From Oryzias latipes (taxonomy: Eukaryota; Chordata; Actinopteri; Beloniformes; Adrianichthyidae), in contig NC_019881.2 in NCBI RefSeq assembly GCF_002234675.1, positions 15,609,825-15,673,824 on the forward strand: a DNA stretch of 64,000 nucleotides, written 5' to 3'. This document shows, one piece after another, positions 11,861 to 24,640 of the stretch. The notes below the pieces were generated by a model. The model saw nothing but the letters and a program-made list of their open reading frames with translations, was not told the origin of the DNA and searched no databases. Within the stretch, counting starts at the first letter, position 1. The number at the start of each line of letters is the position of its first letter. The translations under genes and the position numbers were made by a program.

Positions 11861-14800
11861 TAACAGTTGTCTTGTGTGTTAAGCAAACAATGCGTACTGC
11901 ATGTAAAATAGACTTTGATATTCTTCATTGTATATCCAGTTGATTAATTGTACGCATTGCATAAAAGAGGTAGAAATCCAATTGGTCTGTTGTCAAGTTT
12001 TCAATTTAATTATATTTAACGTCAGAACAGAAAGGAAACTGTTGATGTTTTTTTCCCACCTTTACTACCCATAACCATCAAGCGTTTTTTAATCCTCAAA
12101 GATATTATGCACTTCTTAGCTAGAAAGTTTTTTAGGTCAAAAATGATAGGCTCACTATGCTTATGAAAAGATTAAATATATCTGTGATCTGTGGAACACG
12201 TCAGTTACATTGTTATACTGCATCATAAGCCAATCGCGTTACTGGAATAAAGTATACTGATAACAGAGCTTGGTATAGACGTTGTTTCTTATCGTCAATC
12301 CACATCATGATACAAGCGAAACCGGAAAATGCGGGGACAATCGCTCAAAGGGTAGTAATAAACAGCGGTGTTTAAAAAAATAAAAAAATAAAAAGCTTCT
12401 TGCAGAAGTATGAATATAATAAAATTCCAGTTCTTCTATATAAAGTGATCAGGTTAAGGAGAGCTTTCTTTCAGGAATAAATAAAAATTAATTTGGTTGC
12501 ATTCTATTGTCTTCCCAAATGCGCAGGAGGCTCAAGGTTTTACTGAGATTTTCCTTTTTTTGTATTTGATCGTTAAAATCCAAATTCTAAATCTTTCAAA
12601 GATTAAAGACCCACTCAGGTGTAAATTGATGGTGTTAACATGTTCTTGCAGCATTTTTCTGAGGATAGAGGACATATATATAACTGGATAAAAGAATTAC
12701 GCTCCATATTGCTTTAACGAGGCTTTTTACAAAAAAATGATGTTTGATAAAGATCACATTTATGCAGTAGGAAACACGCCAGGCGGGCGACAAGCTGCCT
12801 GCTCAGAGTTTTAAGGTACGGGGAAGGTAAAAGGGGGGCGGGGTTGCTCCACACAAACGGTCTAGCCCAAATTTCCAATGAACTGCTGTTGCTCTGCAGA
12901 AACTGTGTCCTGGAAAACAACACAGGTTTTTATTTATTTCTTTTTTTTATTTTGGCTAAAAATGACATAATCATGATTATGGAAACACTTTTGAAATGGA
13001 TCAAAAGATGATCGCAGTAAGGGAAGCTGAGATATGTGATAGCTGTGCATAACTACAGAGCCTAGGGATGATTAGACCTAATGGTCTCTGTTCTAATGGA
13101 ACGTTCAGAATAAAGAGATAGATTCACAAGCCACAATCTTTGTTTAGTACGAGTGTACATCACAGTAATGGCAGGGTGATGTGAAAGAAAGAGTGATGGA
13201 TAGACATTCTTTCATTTTCAAGCTTCGTTTCCCAATCGTTATGAACTTGCATCTTTGCCTCCTTTTGTCTTTTTACTGGCGTCACAGCCTGACAATTTGA
13301 GCAAGAGTATAAAAAAAACAAAAAGCAGAAAGCAATTTTGACAAACTGTCCTTCTTCTCTGTTCTGTGTGTGCACAGGCAGGGGTTGGGCAAATAGTGTG
13401 CGGTCATGGCTAAAAATAAACCCTGTCTGTGTGTGTGTGTGGCTTATGCGTACATACGTGTTAGTGCTGAAAGAGTTTCATCAAGGCCAGTTTCCTCCTC
13501 TCCTAACTGCACGCATTCAAACACTGAGATCACGCACACGCACCAAATCCCCGTTTTGAATACCCTTATTAAAAATCCCCCAGCCTCTCACAGGCATGTG
13601 AGTACTGATCACACTGACTTTCCCTTGGTTGCCACCCATGCATCTCCTCCACAGGGCATTTCACTGCATAGTCTGAAACTCAAAGAGACAAGCCCCCATG
13701 TTCAGACTGGGGGCTGAGGCTTCCAGCTCAGACAGAATTAACCAACTCTCACTCTAGCTTCTTTTTTTTTTTCTCCTCCACCTCCATCACTCCCCTCTGT
13801 CAGTTTGGCTAAACCAAAATGTAATTCCTTCTGCTCTGTCTTCAGATTATTGTAATCGCCCTGTATCAACTCATATATTCGCACAAAGAATGTATTCTGT
13901 GCATGTGGGTGTGTAGCCATGCCAGGCCAAGCTTTGCCCTAGAAGCACTGATAAAATGTTTCCCCCCATCTCAAACTACAACACGGCAGCTTGTTTTGGC
14001 AGATGATGTGGCATTCAGCTTCTGTCAATTGAGGAGAGGAAACAAAGAGAGGCACAAGAGGACATGACAGATAGTAGAAGAGAGGAGGGAGGCAATCAGG
14101 TGACAATAGGAGCGAGCGTTGGGGGATTGAAAGATGTTGAGTCAGAGCACCACCATGTGGGCCATGCAGCCAGCCTCTTGGCACCACAGAGAAGCAGACA
14201 GGTCATTGATTTTCCATTCAGTCAACAAAATGATTTTGTCATGCATACCTGACTGTGAAATTTCTGCAGAAAACATGTGTGAAACTAAATTCCAGTGGAG
14301 ATCTCCTTGGAAACTGCATGTCAATGGATTTTTTTATCCTTCTATCCAACTAAACAGCATGCTTGCTTGACTCAACATTCATAAAAACTGTGCATCAACT
14401 ACACGATTTTAAGTCTGTAAAAAAGGAAGCAGTACCCATTCTGAACTGACATCCTCAACAGTTCGACTATGGAGCGAAGAGTTGCTGTTTATGAGCCCTG
14501 CAGATTAATCAGCATAAATTAATTCAGTCATGATCTGCAGCCATGTCGAAGCACATTTTGTTTCCATTGCCATATCTTTTTTTTTTTTTTTGCAACAATA
14601 ATCCCTGTGTGGGTGGCTGCACTAGCTAAAAGCGCCTGTCATGTGGCTGTGACGTCCATGCTTTGATTCCAGAGCAGGACCTTTGTCACATGTAATTTGC
14701 CTCTCTCTTTCTCTGCAAGTCTCTGTGTCACTGAAAAAGATGAAAGGGAGAAATGCATTCAAAAAGCTCAAAAATGAATATGCATACTGCACCTTCATGC

Positions 14801-15641
14801 TTCTTTATACAAGGTTGAAGTGAAAGATTTAAAATTGAGGGAAAACTAAGAGTTGACAAGGCTTTCATTTTTTCATCTTTTAGTTTTTTGCAGGTATTCA
14901 CTTCCATGCATTTGTGCTCATACCTGTAAACCTCAAGGTTATTTCAAATAGCAACCGACAACACTTTATGTGGAAGATAAGCAGGGGTCTGAGAGGTTGT
15001 AATAAAGCAGCAGTGAAGGCAGACACTGTAGGAAGATGTTTGATGAAGTTCAATTCAGCAAAGGCTCCTGGGATTAAATTATTCCTCTGCATGGAAGGTG
15101 TGGGCTTTGGGGGCTGTGCAGTGCTTTCAAGATGACAACAGGGAGAAGAAAAAAAAAGCAAGGCTATTTTTCATCCTTATAAATGTAGTTTGCTTTGTGT
15201 AAGATGTCTGGAAGAGGGGGAGGTCTATTGATTTTCTGAGGAATTTTGATCCCTTTCCAGATATCTACTCTCTGGTTATTTGCTGGCCACCATGTAAAAT
15301 TTAGAGTCAAAACACTCTCTATTTAGAAAGGGAGTAAAGGTCTTACCCAGGCCTGGCAGGGATTTTTTTTTCTTCTTCTTAGAAAAGTATCTGCAGAAGA
15401 GAACAAAACAAGATTTACTTGATCAAATTTGATCTGTAAACCAAAGTCAGCAAAATACCATAAAAATGTTATTTTAACTCTTTCTGATATGAAATTGCTA
15501 TCAAAAATATGCACAAAGTAGCAAGTCAAGAAGGTGCAGTCATTTAGTTTAAGTTAATTCAATGACATGTTTATGCTCAAAGTTAAAGATATGTGTCAAG
15601 TAATTTAAAATTATAATTATTTATGTTTGAAATATATTTAA
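11861..15641. other. No gene or defined element seen
   Basis: Unique-looking sequence with pyrimidine-rich stretches around 13.4-13.8 kb. Short frames there have no family resemblance. Conserved non-coding elements cannot be judged from one genome. Confidence 0.55.
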
Positions 15642-16143
15642 AGACCCAATCCGATCTTCTTTTTATTTATCTTAAAAGAGTTATCAGTGACCTTTTAACC
15701 ATGATTATGTCAGAGTGGTAGCAGTTCATAGAAATTTGCCTATAGACTTGATCGTTGGCACAGAGTAGGCCTGCCCCCATTTTACATCACCCCATTGTTT
15801 ACATTCTCCCCTGATAGCTTACAGCCCCTCATACTCCAGACCTAATATTAGTGGTGCAACAAAAACGGTTAGCAATAATGGAGCCATCCAGCTATACAGT
15901 CATGAGCCGGATGCCAGCACGGATGAGAAAACGAAGACCTAAATGGATAGATTTGTCTTTGAGTGTGATTTGCTCTTTTAGCTTCTAAGTCACACCTATT
16001 TTTCAAATGTTATTTTTGCATCTTCTCCAGATTCAACGCTATTTAAATAAACAAATACTCAAAAATGCCATTTTTAGCTCAATTTTCTGTACAGTATAGA
16101 TGTCTGCTATAATAAAAAAACACATTTTCATTGAAGTGGGTCT
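15642..16143. mobile_element. TTAA-flanked repeat with AGACCCA ends, 502 bp, complete copy
   Basis: Short inverted ends (agaccca / tgggtct) are flanked by TTAA at 15638-15641 and 16144-16147. Related pieces occur at 17.55, 30.9-32.3 and 50.1 kb. No functional frame remains. Confidence 0.7.
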
Positions 16144-16147
16144 TTAA

Positions 16148-17544
16148 AAACAGTTAATTTCCATTCACATAAGTATTTTCATATTTTTTACATGTGTCAA
16201 CTAAGATTCACTAATAATAATAATAATATAAATAATAATAATTCACTAATAATAACTATGTTTTTATTAATTGAATTGATTTTAGTTTAGTTTGTGGTAA
16301 AATGGCCACTTTGTTGACACGCCAATGCATCACAGCTGTTAAGATTCCTATTTGTTTTAAATAATTCTATAGCTTTGTATTGGCCAAATTTATCTGATGC
16401 AAACCAAAAAGCCCAAATGTCTCAAATTAACCTGCATAATAGGCCAACAGATGATAGCAAAGAGTGTATGATGCAATCATCACCGAGTATGAGAGAGAAA
16501 AGTAATATCCTAGACTAACATAACCTACAGCAACGTCTGTTCTTCCAATAAATTCAGGCTCGAGACAAAGTTTATTATGGGTGACAGTGAGAAGTTTGTC
16601 TTTCTGTGTGTGTTCTGTAATTGCGGTGTGCAGATCTCATTTCCATTTTAGCAGCAACGTTGGCAGGGAGGCAGACTCACAACATTGGCTAATGACAGAG
16701 ATGGAAATTTTACACAGTGAGTGTGGATGCTTCTTTTCTTCACCAATGCAAGCATGTCATGCTAGTGTACACTATGACTTAAAAGGTGCAGTTTAAATAC
16801 ATTTGGAGAAAATTTGGCACATTTTCTAAGCGCATGCATACATATATGTATATATATATATATCTGGTAGAGAAGTGTAGATTGGCAGGTCAAAGAGAAG
16901 AAAAAGGAAGAATTAAAGAGAGCAGGATCACAAAGGCGATAACTGCCAACATAACAGAACAGCAGTGGGAACACTGAAAACACTTTCAAGGCTGCTTCTG
17001 CTGAGCGAACCGTCCTTGCTGCAACTTGGAAATGCTTTTTGACGATAAATTACATCGACTGGATTTCACAACAAAGGCTGAATAGAAGTAACTGGAATAG
17101 GAAATTAAAGTGAGTCATGGCTGTTTGCAAAGCAGGAAGAACAAAACTATCAACAACCATTTTTTTACAGAATTACACAGATGTGAGTGTTAATTGAATG
17201 CCACTTTTTTGTGTTGGTTTTGTAAATGTAAATGTGTTAACTGTGTCTCTTGGACCAAATTGAGTGAATAGACACATAGCATAGAACCTCTTCTCCAATT
17301 TCTTGTAGTTGGTCTAATAGGTTTCTTCTTGTCACATAGTTTTCTTTTCCTTTACACAATTTTACTCAGATTATACTTGATCAAATATGTATATATATAT
17401 TTTTTAAATCATAAACTAAGTCTCCCTTCTAAATCACTCTCAACCTGATAATTCCAGGTCAGTTTATTCAAGACGGCTGCCTCTTCCCGAGCTCAACAAA
17501 ATAAAACTTTGATTGCGGTTGTATACTTAACCTGGAGACTATAT
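16148..17544. other. No gene seen
   Basis: Includes a short AAT repeat near 16212 and TA repeats near 16850 and 17390. Confidence 0.55.
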
Positions 17545-17790
17545 TATTTATTTTTAAAATGTTCCCAGTGGTCTTTTATTATAATTATGCAATTTTTAGG
17601 CAAAAAATCCAAAAACCTGTCATTCTAGGACATAGTTTCTGTAGAGCAGCAGAAATTCGCCTCTGAATTGTGGGCAGGAATGTTGGCACTAAGTGAGCCT
17701 ACACTCAAAGTTTTTAGCTAGATGCCAGCTCAGACGAGAACAACGGACATGTTCATGGATCTATCTGCATGTGGATGCATCGGAATCATG
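17545..17790 (+). repeat. Fragment of the AGACCCA/TTAA repeat family
   Basis: Shares phrases such as gatgccagctcagacgag and the tggatctatctgca stretch with the other copies. Both ends are missing. Confidence 0.5.
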
Positions 17791-17914
17791 TGTTCGCACA
17801 ATATGGGAAAATCTTTAGACACACGCCACTTGCTTAAGCCTAAAACCACATCCAAAGTCTTGTTGACCTTTGAGCTCAGGAAGAGGCTGCCATCTTGAAT
17901 TAAAAAACATTAAT

Positions 17915-18090
17915 TTTCTACCGTTTTGTCCCTTTCGGGTCACGGGGCTGCCGGAGCCTATCCCAGCCACTTGTGAGCGAAGGCAGGGTACACCCTGGAC
18001 TGTTCGCCAGCCTGTCACAGGGCCACAGTCACACACACATTCACTCTCACACTCACACTCACACCTAGGGACAATTTAGAGTTTCCAATT
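17915..18090 (-). repeat. Fragment of the tRNA-SINE-type dispersed repeat
   Basis: On the minus strand it reads through the CT/TG-rich block and ggtgtaccctgcc...ggataggctccggcagcc, the same tail seen in the copies at 53.3 and 54.1 kb. Confidence 0.65.
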
Positions 18091-18594
18091 GACCTATAAA
18101 GCATGTTTTAAATCAAAAAGTAAATAAAAATCACCTTCAGGCCCACCTACAAATTTTAAGAAATTCAATCGATTGCCTCATACCTCTTCGAGCATCATTG
18201 AGAAAAGTGTTGGTTTAAGAAGATGTAGGTTTGCAATGACGTTAGCAAGGCGAGCTTGCAAAAGTGGCCTTCCCCTGTTGCTCGCATATATTCTTTAGCG
18301 GATTATTGTGAAAATTTAGCTCAAGCTGAATAAAGAATTTTTAGATACAATATGAACTGGAAAAATATAACTCCATCAACTTTTTGAATGTTAACTCCAC
18401 GCACCCAACAAATAGAGACATAAAAGTGTATAGGAAACCAACTCACATGCATTATATCAATATGTATTATGGACATCAAAACACCCTACCACTTAAAAAA
18501 TATACATAGCAACAACTTTATTTGACCGCGCAGAACTGGTAAAGGATGGGGAGGACAGAAAAAGAAAAGAGGAAATACATACAAAATGCTTTAA

Positions 18595-18781
18595 CCCTTG
18601 TGGCATTGGGAGTAGGGTCATCTAGACCCACTAGACAGTGCACTGAACCTTTTTTCTTCAATGATTTGGGATCTTCACTGGTGTCCATGGATTACATGAA
18701 ATCCTCTTCACTTTTATCTACCTTTGTCATGGTAGGGATAACACATCAATGTAAGGGTGAGGTCATAGGATAGCACAAGGG
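18595..18781 (+). mobile_element. TTAA-flanked MITE, copy A (piggyBac-like ends)
   Basis: TTAA flanks both ends (18591-18594, 18782-18785). The right end gatagcacaaggg is the inverse of the family's left end cccttgtgctatc; this copy lacks part of its left end. It is inserted in the Penelope-like coding region. Confidence 0.85.
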
Positions 18782-19447
18782 TTAACCAGGTGTCAGTATC
18801 CTCAATGGGCCATAAAAAAGGGACAAAAACATGTGGAGCAGAGGAAATACAAGGAAACAGAGAAGAAGAAGCAGAAAAGAAAACAGAAAACAAAGGAATG
18901 GTCACATTGCCATACATCAGAGGAGTTACAGAACGCATCCAAAGGGCCATGAAAAAACATCACATCAACACCATAATGCATGGTAAAAACCATATAACTG
19001 TATAAAAAACTCAGGCAACTACTGGTATATCCAAACGACAAGATTGAGCAAAAATAAGAAATGCAACGTCATTTACGAAATACCGTGTCACACCTGCAAC
19101 AAAACATACATCGGAGAAACAGGACGCACCTTCATCGCAAGAAAAAACAGAACATCAAAAAGAATGTGAAAAGGAAACAAAGAAGAGACTAACAAGAGCA
19201 AGACGACAACAGGCAGCTCAAGAAAACATGAAATCAGCCATAACAGACCACTGCAAACAAGAAAACCACATCATGGACTGGGAAATGGCCAAAGTCCTCC
19301 GCACTGAAGACAACAGACACTGCAGATGGATTATGGAGGCAGTGGAGATCCAAAATCGAGCCCACACTTCCATGAACTGGGATGAGGGGACCTTCCTGCT
19401 CGTTCAAACCTCGGGCAACATCTTTCAGCAGCAAACTGACTTGAAGG

Positions 19448-19486
19448 GGCGGAGTCACCTGTCAAAGTTTGACAGGTGACCCCGCC
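19448..19486. repeat. Near-perfect hairpin downstream of the Penelope-like ORF
   Basis: Two 19-base arms with one mismatch surround a single central base. The inner 12-base arms (tcacctgtcaaa / tttgacaggtga) are perfect. Confidence 0.9.
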
Positions 19487-19541
19487 TCAGTCAAAATCAT
19501 CTGTTTTTATATGCGTCACACACTACCACCTGACAACGACT

Positions 19542-19585
19542 CTGAGGAAGACAGAAGATGTCTGTCGAAACATGTTATGTATGTG
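19542..19585 (+). ncRNA. Candidate degenerate hammerhead ribozyme core in the Penelope-like 3' end
   Basis: The stretch has CTGAGGA at 19542, a stem II (GACAG paired with CTGTC around a 7-base loop) and GAAAC at 19567-19571, which fits the conserved CUGANGA-stem-GAAA core. A short stem III (ACAT/ATGT) can follow, placing an A at the cleavage position. I could not make a good stem I, and one A is bulged before stem II. Penelope-like elements are known to carry small hammerheads in their terminal repeats. Confidence 0.5.
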
Positions 19586-19599
19586 AAAAAACACAACCG

Positions 19600-22269
19600 T
19601 GTCTAATAATAGAAGAACCTCAGAAATCAATATGAACATATTGGGAATGTGGGTGTGGTTAGCAAAAAAAAACCCTTTGTTGCCAAGAAAATCATAAGAT
19701 GTATTTTTGCCCAGTGCATAGATATTTTTATCGACCCCTGGTGACAAAAAATAAAATGGTCGATATGGAGATACAATCAACAGAAAAGCCACCATTTTGA
19801 AAAAACAAGTTTTTTTATGAATTTGTCACATGCAGCTCTGACCAGGGTGGCAGCGGCAGAGTGAGGAGCATCTAGCAAGCACTCAGCCAGTGATGGCGGG
19901 TCAAAGGCGGTGGCGAGGGTGAGGGAGGGTAAAGCTACAGGCCACACAACGCCGGTTTAACTTGATTTTTATTTTTGCTTTACAGCAAATATTTGTGACT
20001 GTTGAAGCAGAAGACATTTGAAACCTTAAGGCCTGGGCTGCCAACAATTCCTAGCCGCCCCAAAAATCGCGGTTGAACTCCAAAATGACTGTTGTGGCAC
20101 AACTGAGGTGTGAACAACCTAAAACACTGAACCGAGTCAAGGTCCAGAGTGCTTGAACGGTCTCCTGGAGGACACTTTAACCACTGGCTCTATGGCAGCT
20201 CCTTACTATTCCGGGAAAAGAGGGTAATTACACTGACTGATGAATGAGGGAAAAGTAGACGGAAAGAAAGAACTGTTTGTTCTCCTTGGAAATGGAAGTT
20301 TGGAGTGGAAAGAAACATGTTAGGTGCTTGGTTGATACATTGTATTTGTACTGATGGACCAGAAATGACTTACACTCTCTGACTCTCCAGAAATAGACTC
20401 TTTCAGAGTGTAGGAATGAATGTGCAGGGAGGGAGAAAATGTCAGTCTATTTGCAGTTCTTTCAATTTCTGCATGAGTGGGGGGGGGGCCTAATTTGAAT
20501 AAAAAAAATCATGCGTCCCTGTGCAAAATCAAATTCCTTTTGAGAGTTGACCTCTTGCGATGACAGAAAAAGGAACAACCCAATGAAATGCAGCCTCAAA
20601 CGGTAATCACAACTTCTCCAGATCAATAAACACAGCCACGCTGAAAGCAACTGGTGGATTATGAGCATCCATTTAGCCCAGAGATCATTATCGTGTGCAT
20701 GATTATGAACAGTAAACATGGTTGTCAGGGGAAACAGACTTGAGGAATAAAATAAAGAAAATTGTTGCAAAACTGAGTAGCAAAGGCTAAAATACTTGCA
20801 AAAACACAGCACCCTAATTTTGGAAATTAAAATCAAACTTGAGGCTAAAATTTGATGTTGGGCTTTAAAAAAAAATCAAAGTCCACGAGGGAGTTTATTT
20901 TCTTTTTATGTCAGCCAAATTAATCAGTGTTACACTCTAAAAGTACATCAATGTGGAGGAATGTGGTTCCTCGACATAGAAATCTGGAGATTTAATCAGA
21001 AATACTAAACAAAAGTTAATGAGAACATCAGGATGAGCCATTTTTTGATCATGTTTATCAGTATGTGATATTATTATGACCTATTTATGTCAAAATATAT
21101 ACACACATTTTGACTTCATTAAACAGATTTTTAGTTATGTCTAATTATTAGAGCTTGTTTACATGCTATGCAGCCATATTTATCAATTCATAAGTGGGAC
21201 ATATAGGTTTTGGCTTTTTTAAAATGATCATTCTTTGGTTTTAAGCTCAATAATGGAGGATTGTTTTTTTTAATGAAAGAGCATCAGCATATTGTTCTGG
21301 AATTTTTCTCGCCATTTTTTGTCATTTTAATGATGAACACCTGTTGTTCCTTATGATCTTCTCATTTGTATGTGAGCCAGATCTTTTAAAAATGTTCTAA
21401 ATATCTTACTGGCATGATTAATGATGATTAAACACACGGAAGCAGTCAGTGAAGAAGTGTAAATGTTGGGCAAATTTATAACCACAGTTATTTTTTTATT
21501 GTTTTGTCATAGGAAAAAATATTAATGTTTGGCATTACCCAGAAACCTGCGGCAGCAGTTATCTAAAGAGATAAAATAATTAAGCTTTATGGTTTTATTA
21601 GAGTTTCATTTAACCTACATTTCACTCTTACTGCATACTTTCAGGAAGTGTCTGCACTGCCAGCACCGCCCCCAGGCTAACACACACAGAGCTAGCGGTG
21701 AGCGGCAAAAGTGCTTTCATTTTATATTCATCCATCTTTGCAAAAGTTTGGATGTTATTTGTTTTCATGGGCGAGATGCAGCCACGCTGCAGAGGCCGAC
21801 TGTAGGTTGACGCCATGAAATGGTCGGCACCCACAAGGAGCGAGATCAAATCACCCTACTTTTGAGTAGATAAGTAGAGTATTAGCAGTAAGTTGAGTAG
21901 ATTCAAAGTTTTGTTCTTTAGTGTGCCAAAACTAATATATTATCATAAATATGGATATAGTTTTCTCTGATAGGCTTAAGAAGCAAGCATGATATAGGCC
22001 CTTTAAGGGCTTACAAAAGGCATCCATACCAGTACCTAACAAAGAGTGCTGATGTTGGTGAGGGTTATTGCTATTACTACTAACAGACAAACTTTTCTTA
22101 TCCTAAGCTAATTTGAAAAGTCATTAAACGTACCAGACACATGAACTATGTGAGAAATAAAAATTGTTTGAGGTGATACAAAACAAAATGCACAATTTCT
22201 GTGTATTCAGATGAACAGATTGAGTTTAATTGAGTAGACATTTTTCTTAGCTGAGTTAGGAACTTTTAA
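19600..22269. other. No gene or defined element seen
   Basis: A 124-codon minus-strand frame at 20462-20836 has no recognisable domain. Confidence 0.55.
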
Positions 22270-23900
22270 GTGAACAAACACTGTCAAATTGAACCTTTGG
22301 AGAAATTGACAAACATCCCTAAAAATCAGGAACGAATTGTAGACTTAAATGAAGAGGTAAAAAAAACCATCATTGATTCCGTTGTTGACCCGCTAACCTA
22401 CATTTGCAATTCATCCTTTCAAACAGGAACATTTCCACAAAAATGAAAATAGCCAAAGTAATTCTACTACACAAATCAGGGGACAAACACCAACTAACAA
22501 ATTACAGACCAGAATCTTTACTCTGCCAATTCTCAAAAATACTCGAAAAAGTGTTCCTTACAGGGCTGTTAAGTTTTGTTGAAAAACACAAACTGATATC
22601 CGACGACCAATATGGTTTCAGAAAAAAAAGATCAACATCCATGGCGATTACGCAACTAACCGAAGAAATTACAAATGGCACTGACAATAAAGAGTTCGCA
22701 GTAGGAGTGTTCATCGATCTGAAAAAGGCTTTTGACACAATTGATCATAACATTCTAGTAAACAAACTGGAAAGAGATGGAATATGAGGATCAGCATTAA
22801 AATGGTTAAACAGTTACATTAATAACAGGCAGCTGTTTGTTCAACTGGATGACTGTAAATCATCCCTGCTAAATTTAAGCTGTGGAGTTCCACAAGGGTC
22901 AATATTAGGTCCCACACTGTTCATCTATTACATTAATGACATAGACTTGGTATCAAATACACTCAAATACTTTTTATATGCAGACGACACAAGTATAGTC
23001 TGTACAGGGGAGAATATCAGGGAGATTGTAAAAACAGTGAATACAGAATTAAGGAAACTAAAACAATGGTTTGACAAAAATAAACTGTCACTCAGTGTTA
23101 ACAAAACTAAATTCTTGATTTTCGGAAATCGCCACATTCCTGCAGATTTAGAAATAAAAGTTGCCAATGATAATCATGTCCTGGAAAGAGTGTCTGAAAC
23201 CAAGTTCCTTGGAGTAATTATGGACGACAAAATATGCTGGAAACCACAAATAAAGCAGGTCAGAGCTAAAATTGCTAAAAGCATAGCAGTGTTGGGAAAA
23301 ACGCACCATACTCTCACTCACAAAGCACATTTACTAATATATTCATCCATAATACTACCATATTTACAGTACAGCGTAAAAGTTTTAGGAAATACCTATA
23401 AAACAAACCTACAGTGTTTACATATCTTACAAAAAAAGCTGTTCGACGTGTTCATTGAGTGGATTATGGGACACATACAAATACTCTATTTTTAAAGTCG
23501 GGTTTGTTGAAATGATGGGATCTAGTGAAACTGAAAACGGCTCTCATCATGTATAAAGCCAGATACAACCAATAAACCAAGTTTATAAAACCAATAAACT
23601 TACAGCAAATGTTCAAAGACAGAGACGGGAGTTACAATCTAAGAAAAGAACTGAATTTCAAAAAGCAGTGCAACAAAAAAGAAAATATGTTTATTAAATT
23701 GTAGTGTGGATTTATGGAATGGATTGGATGAAGGTTTAAGACAAACCTAAAGTTTACATGTATTCAAAAAAATCTACAAGAAGTCACTAAACTGTATAAG
23801 GCCAGAAAAGATTGATTAAACAAAAAATGTCACTTTTGCACAGTTGCCATGAAGAATTGTACCGTGAATGTTTTGTACCTACCTGTAAATAGCAATCCGC
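22270..23900 (+). pseudogene. Rex1/CR1-like LINE reverse transcriptase, decayed
   Basis: Frames at 22404-22787 and 22947-23495 cover the reverse transcriptase core: HKSGDKHQLTNYRP, QYGFRKKRSTSMAI, motif A FIDLKKAFDTIDH, motif B CGVPQGSILGP, and motif C YADDTSI. It is the 5'-truncated end of a jockey/CR1-group LINE; similarity to teleost Rex1 is my best guess. Breaks are visible: a missing base near 22440 shifts frame before KIAKV, a TGA follows KLERDGI at about 22785, and the C-terminal part after 23495 is in several frames. It cannot encode a working enzyme. Its 3' UTR appears to resume at 25605 after a nested insertion. Confidence 0.85.
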
Positions 23901-24309
23901 GTATTCAATTCAATTCAATCCAATTCAATTCAATTTTATCTGTATAAACCCAAATTCACAACAACAGTCCTCTCGATGGGCTTCGTATCGGTAATTGAAA
24001 AATTTAAACATAAAATCAAAAGGATCATGAATACATAGAATTCAATAGGAAAATACTAAATGGAACTAACAAACTGACTAAACTAAACTGGACATCCCTG
24101 CCCTTAGACCCCCTTCGCGGTAAGGAAAAACTCCTAAAAAACCGGATTCCGGAAAATACGAAGAAACCTCAGGGGTGCCCACATGAAGGACGATCCTCCC
24201 CCAGGACGGACAGGCGATCTACCAGAACTCATATAGAAGAATTAACTTATCTAACTCTACAACTACATACGGAGCCCGTGTCCTGACATTAAGATATAAA
24301 AATATATCT

Positions 24310-24502
24310 TGTTCCCACAGATTAATATCTTGTTGCCACAGGTTATTATGTCGTTCGCACGAAATACTATTCCGTTCCCACAAGATACTATTGCGTTCCC
24401 TCAAAATACTATTCCGTTCCCTCGAAATGATTAACTCGCGCGAACGCAATAATTATGTCGTTCGAACGCAATAATTAATCCGTTCGAACGCAATAATTAT
24501 TC
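24310..24502. repeat. Tandem array of nine 21-22-bp units in the left terminal repeat
   Basis: Units start at 24310, 24331, 24352, 24373, 24394, 24415, 24437, 24459 and 24481. Typical units are cgttcccacaagatactatt and cgttcgaacgcaataattaa. The inner ones carry the palindrome CGTTCGAACG. The mirror array is at about 25208-25384; its innermost unit is inverted relative to the left side, which the palindromic core allows. Confidence 0.85.
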
Positions 24503-24640
24503 ACGTCATAAGTCATTCAGGCAGATATGCTCTCTGTACGCCGGCAAAACTAAGCCGCTTTCAGCGGTAACTTCCGTGTCTCTTTGACCCATATTCGTTC
24601 AAAAAAGGAACATGAAAAACAAAAATGATCACTTTATTAC
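24502..24640 (+). repeat. Internal direct repeat of the foldback element, left copy
   Basis: This matches 25068-25205 imperfectly in the same orientation. The best block is aagccgctttcagcggtaac at 24552 against aagccgcttcctgccgctac at 25120, followed by a shared cttccgtgtctct. It suggests an internal duplication within the element. Confidence 0.6.

Larger units (their letters stand above)
18340..19571 (+). pseudogene. Penelope-like element, 3' part, frameshifted
   Basis: Translated pieces match the reverse transcriptase C-terminus and GIY-YIG endonuclease of Penelope-like (Poseidon-type) elements. In order these are: INFLNVNSTHPTN then VYRKPTHMHYI at about 18380-18450; FDRAELVKDGEDRKREEE at about 18513; VTLPYIRGVTERIQRAMKKH at about 18902; and YEIPCHTCNKTYIGETGRTF at 19074-19133. 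The C-terminal SAITDHCKQENHIMDW with NRAHTSMNWDEGTF ends at about 19395. Frames change several times and in-frame stops occur, so it is dead. A TTAA-flanked MITE interrupts the coding sequence at 18595-18781; joining its flanks restores the reading NALNQVSVSS. The region after the stop carries a hairpin and a hammerhead-like core. Confidence 0.82.

Noticed and set aside
24219..24449. Open frame with repeated RERNSIL, and its twin at 25245-25427
   Set aside because: Both are translations of the 21-22-bp terminal repeat units on opposite strands; the periodicity comes from DNA, not from a protein.
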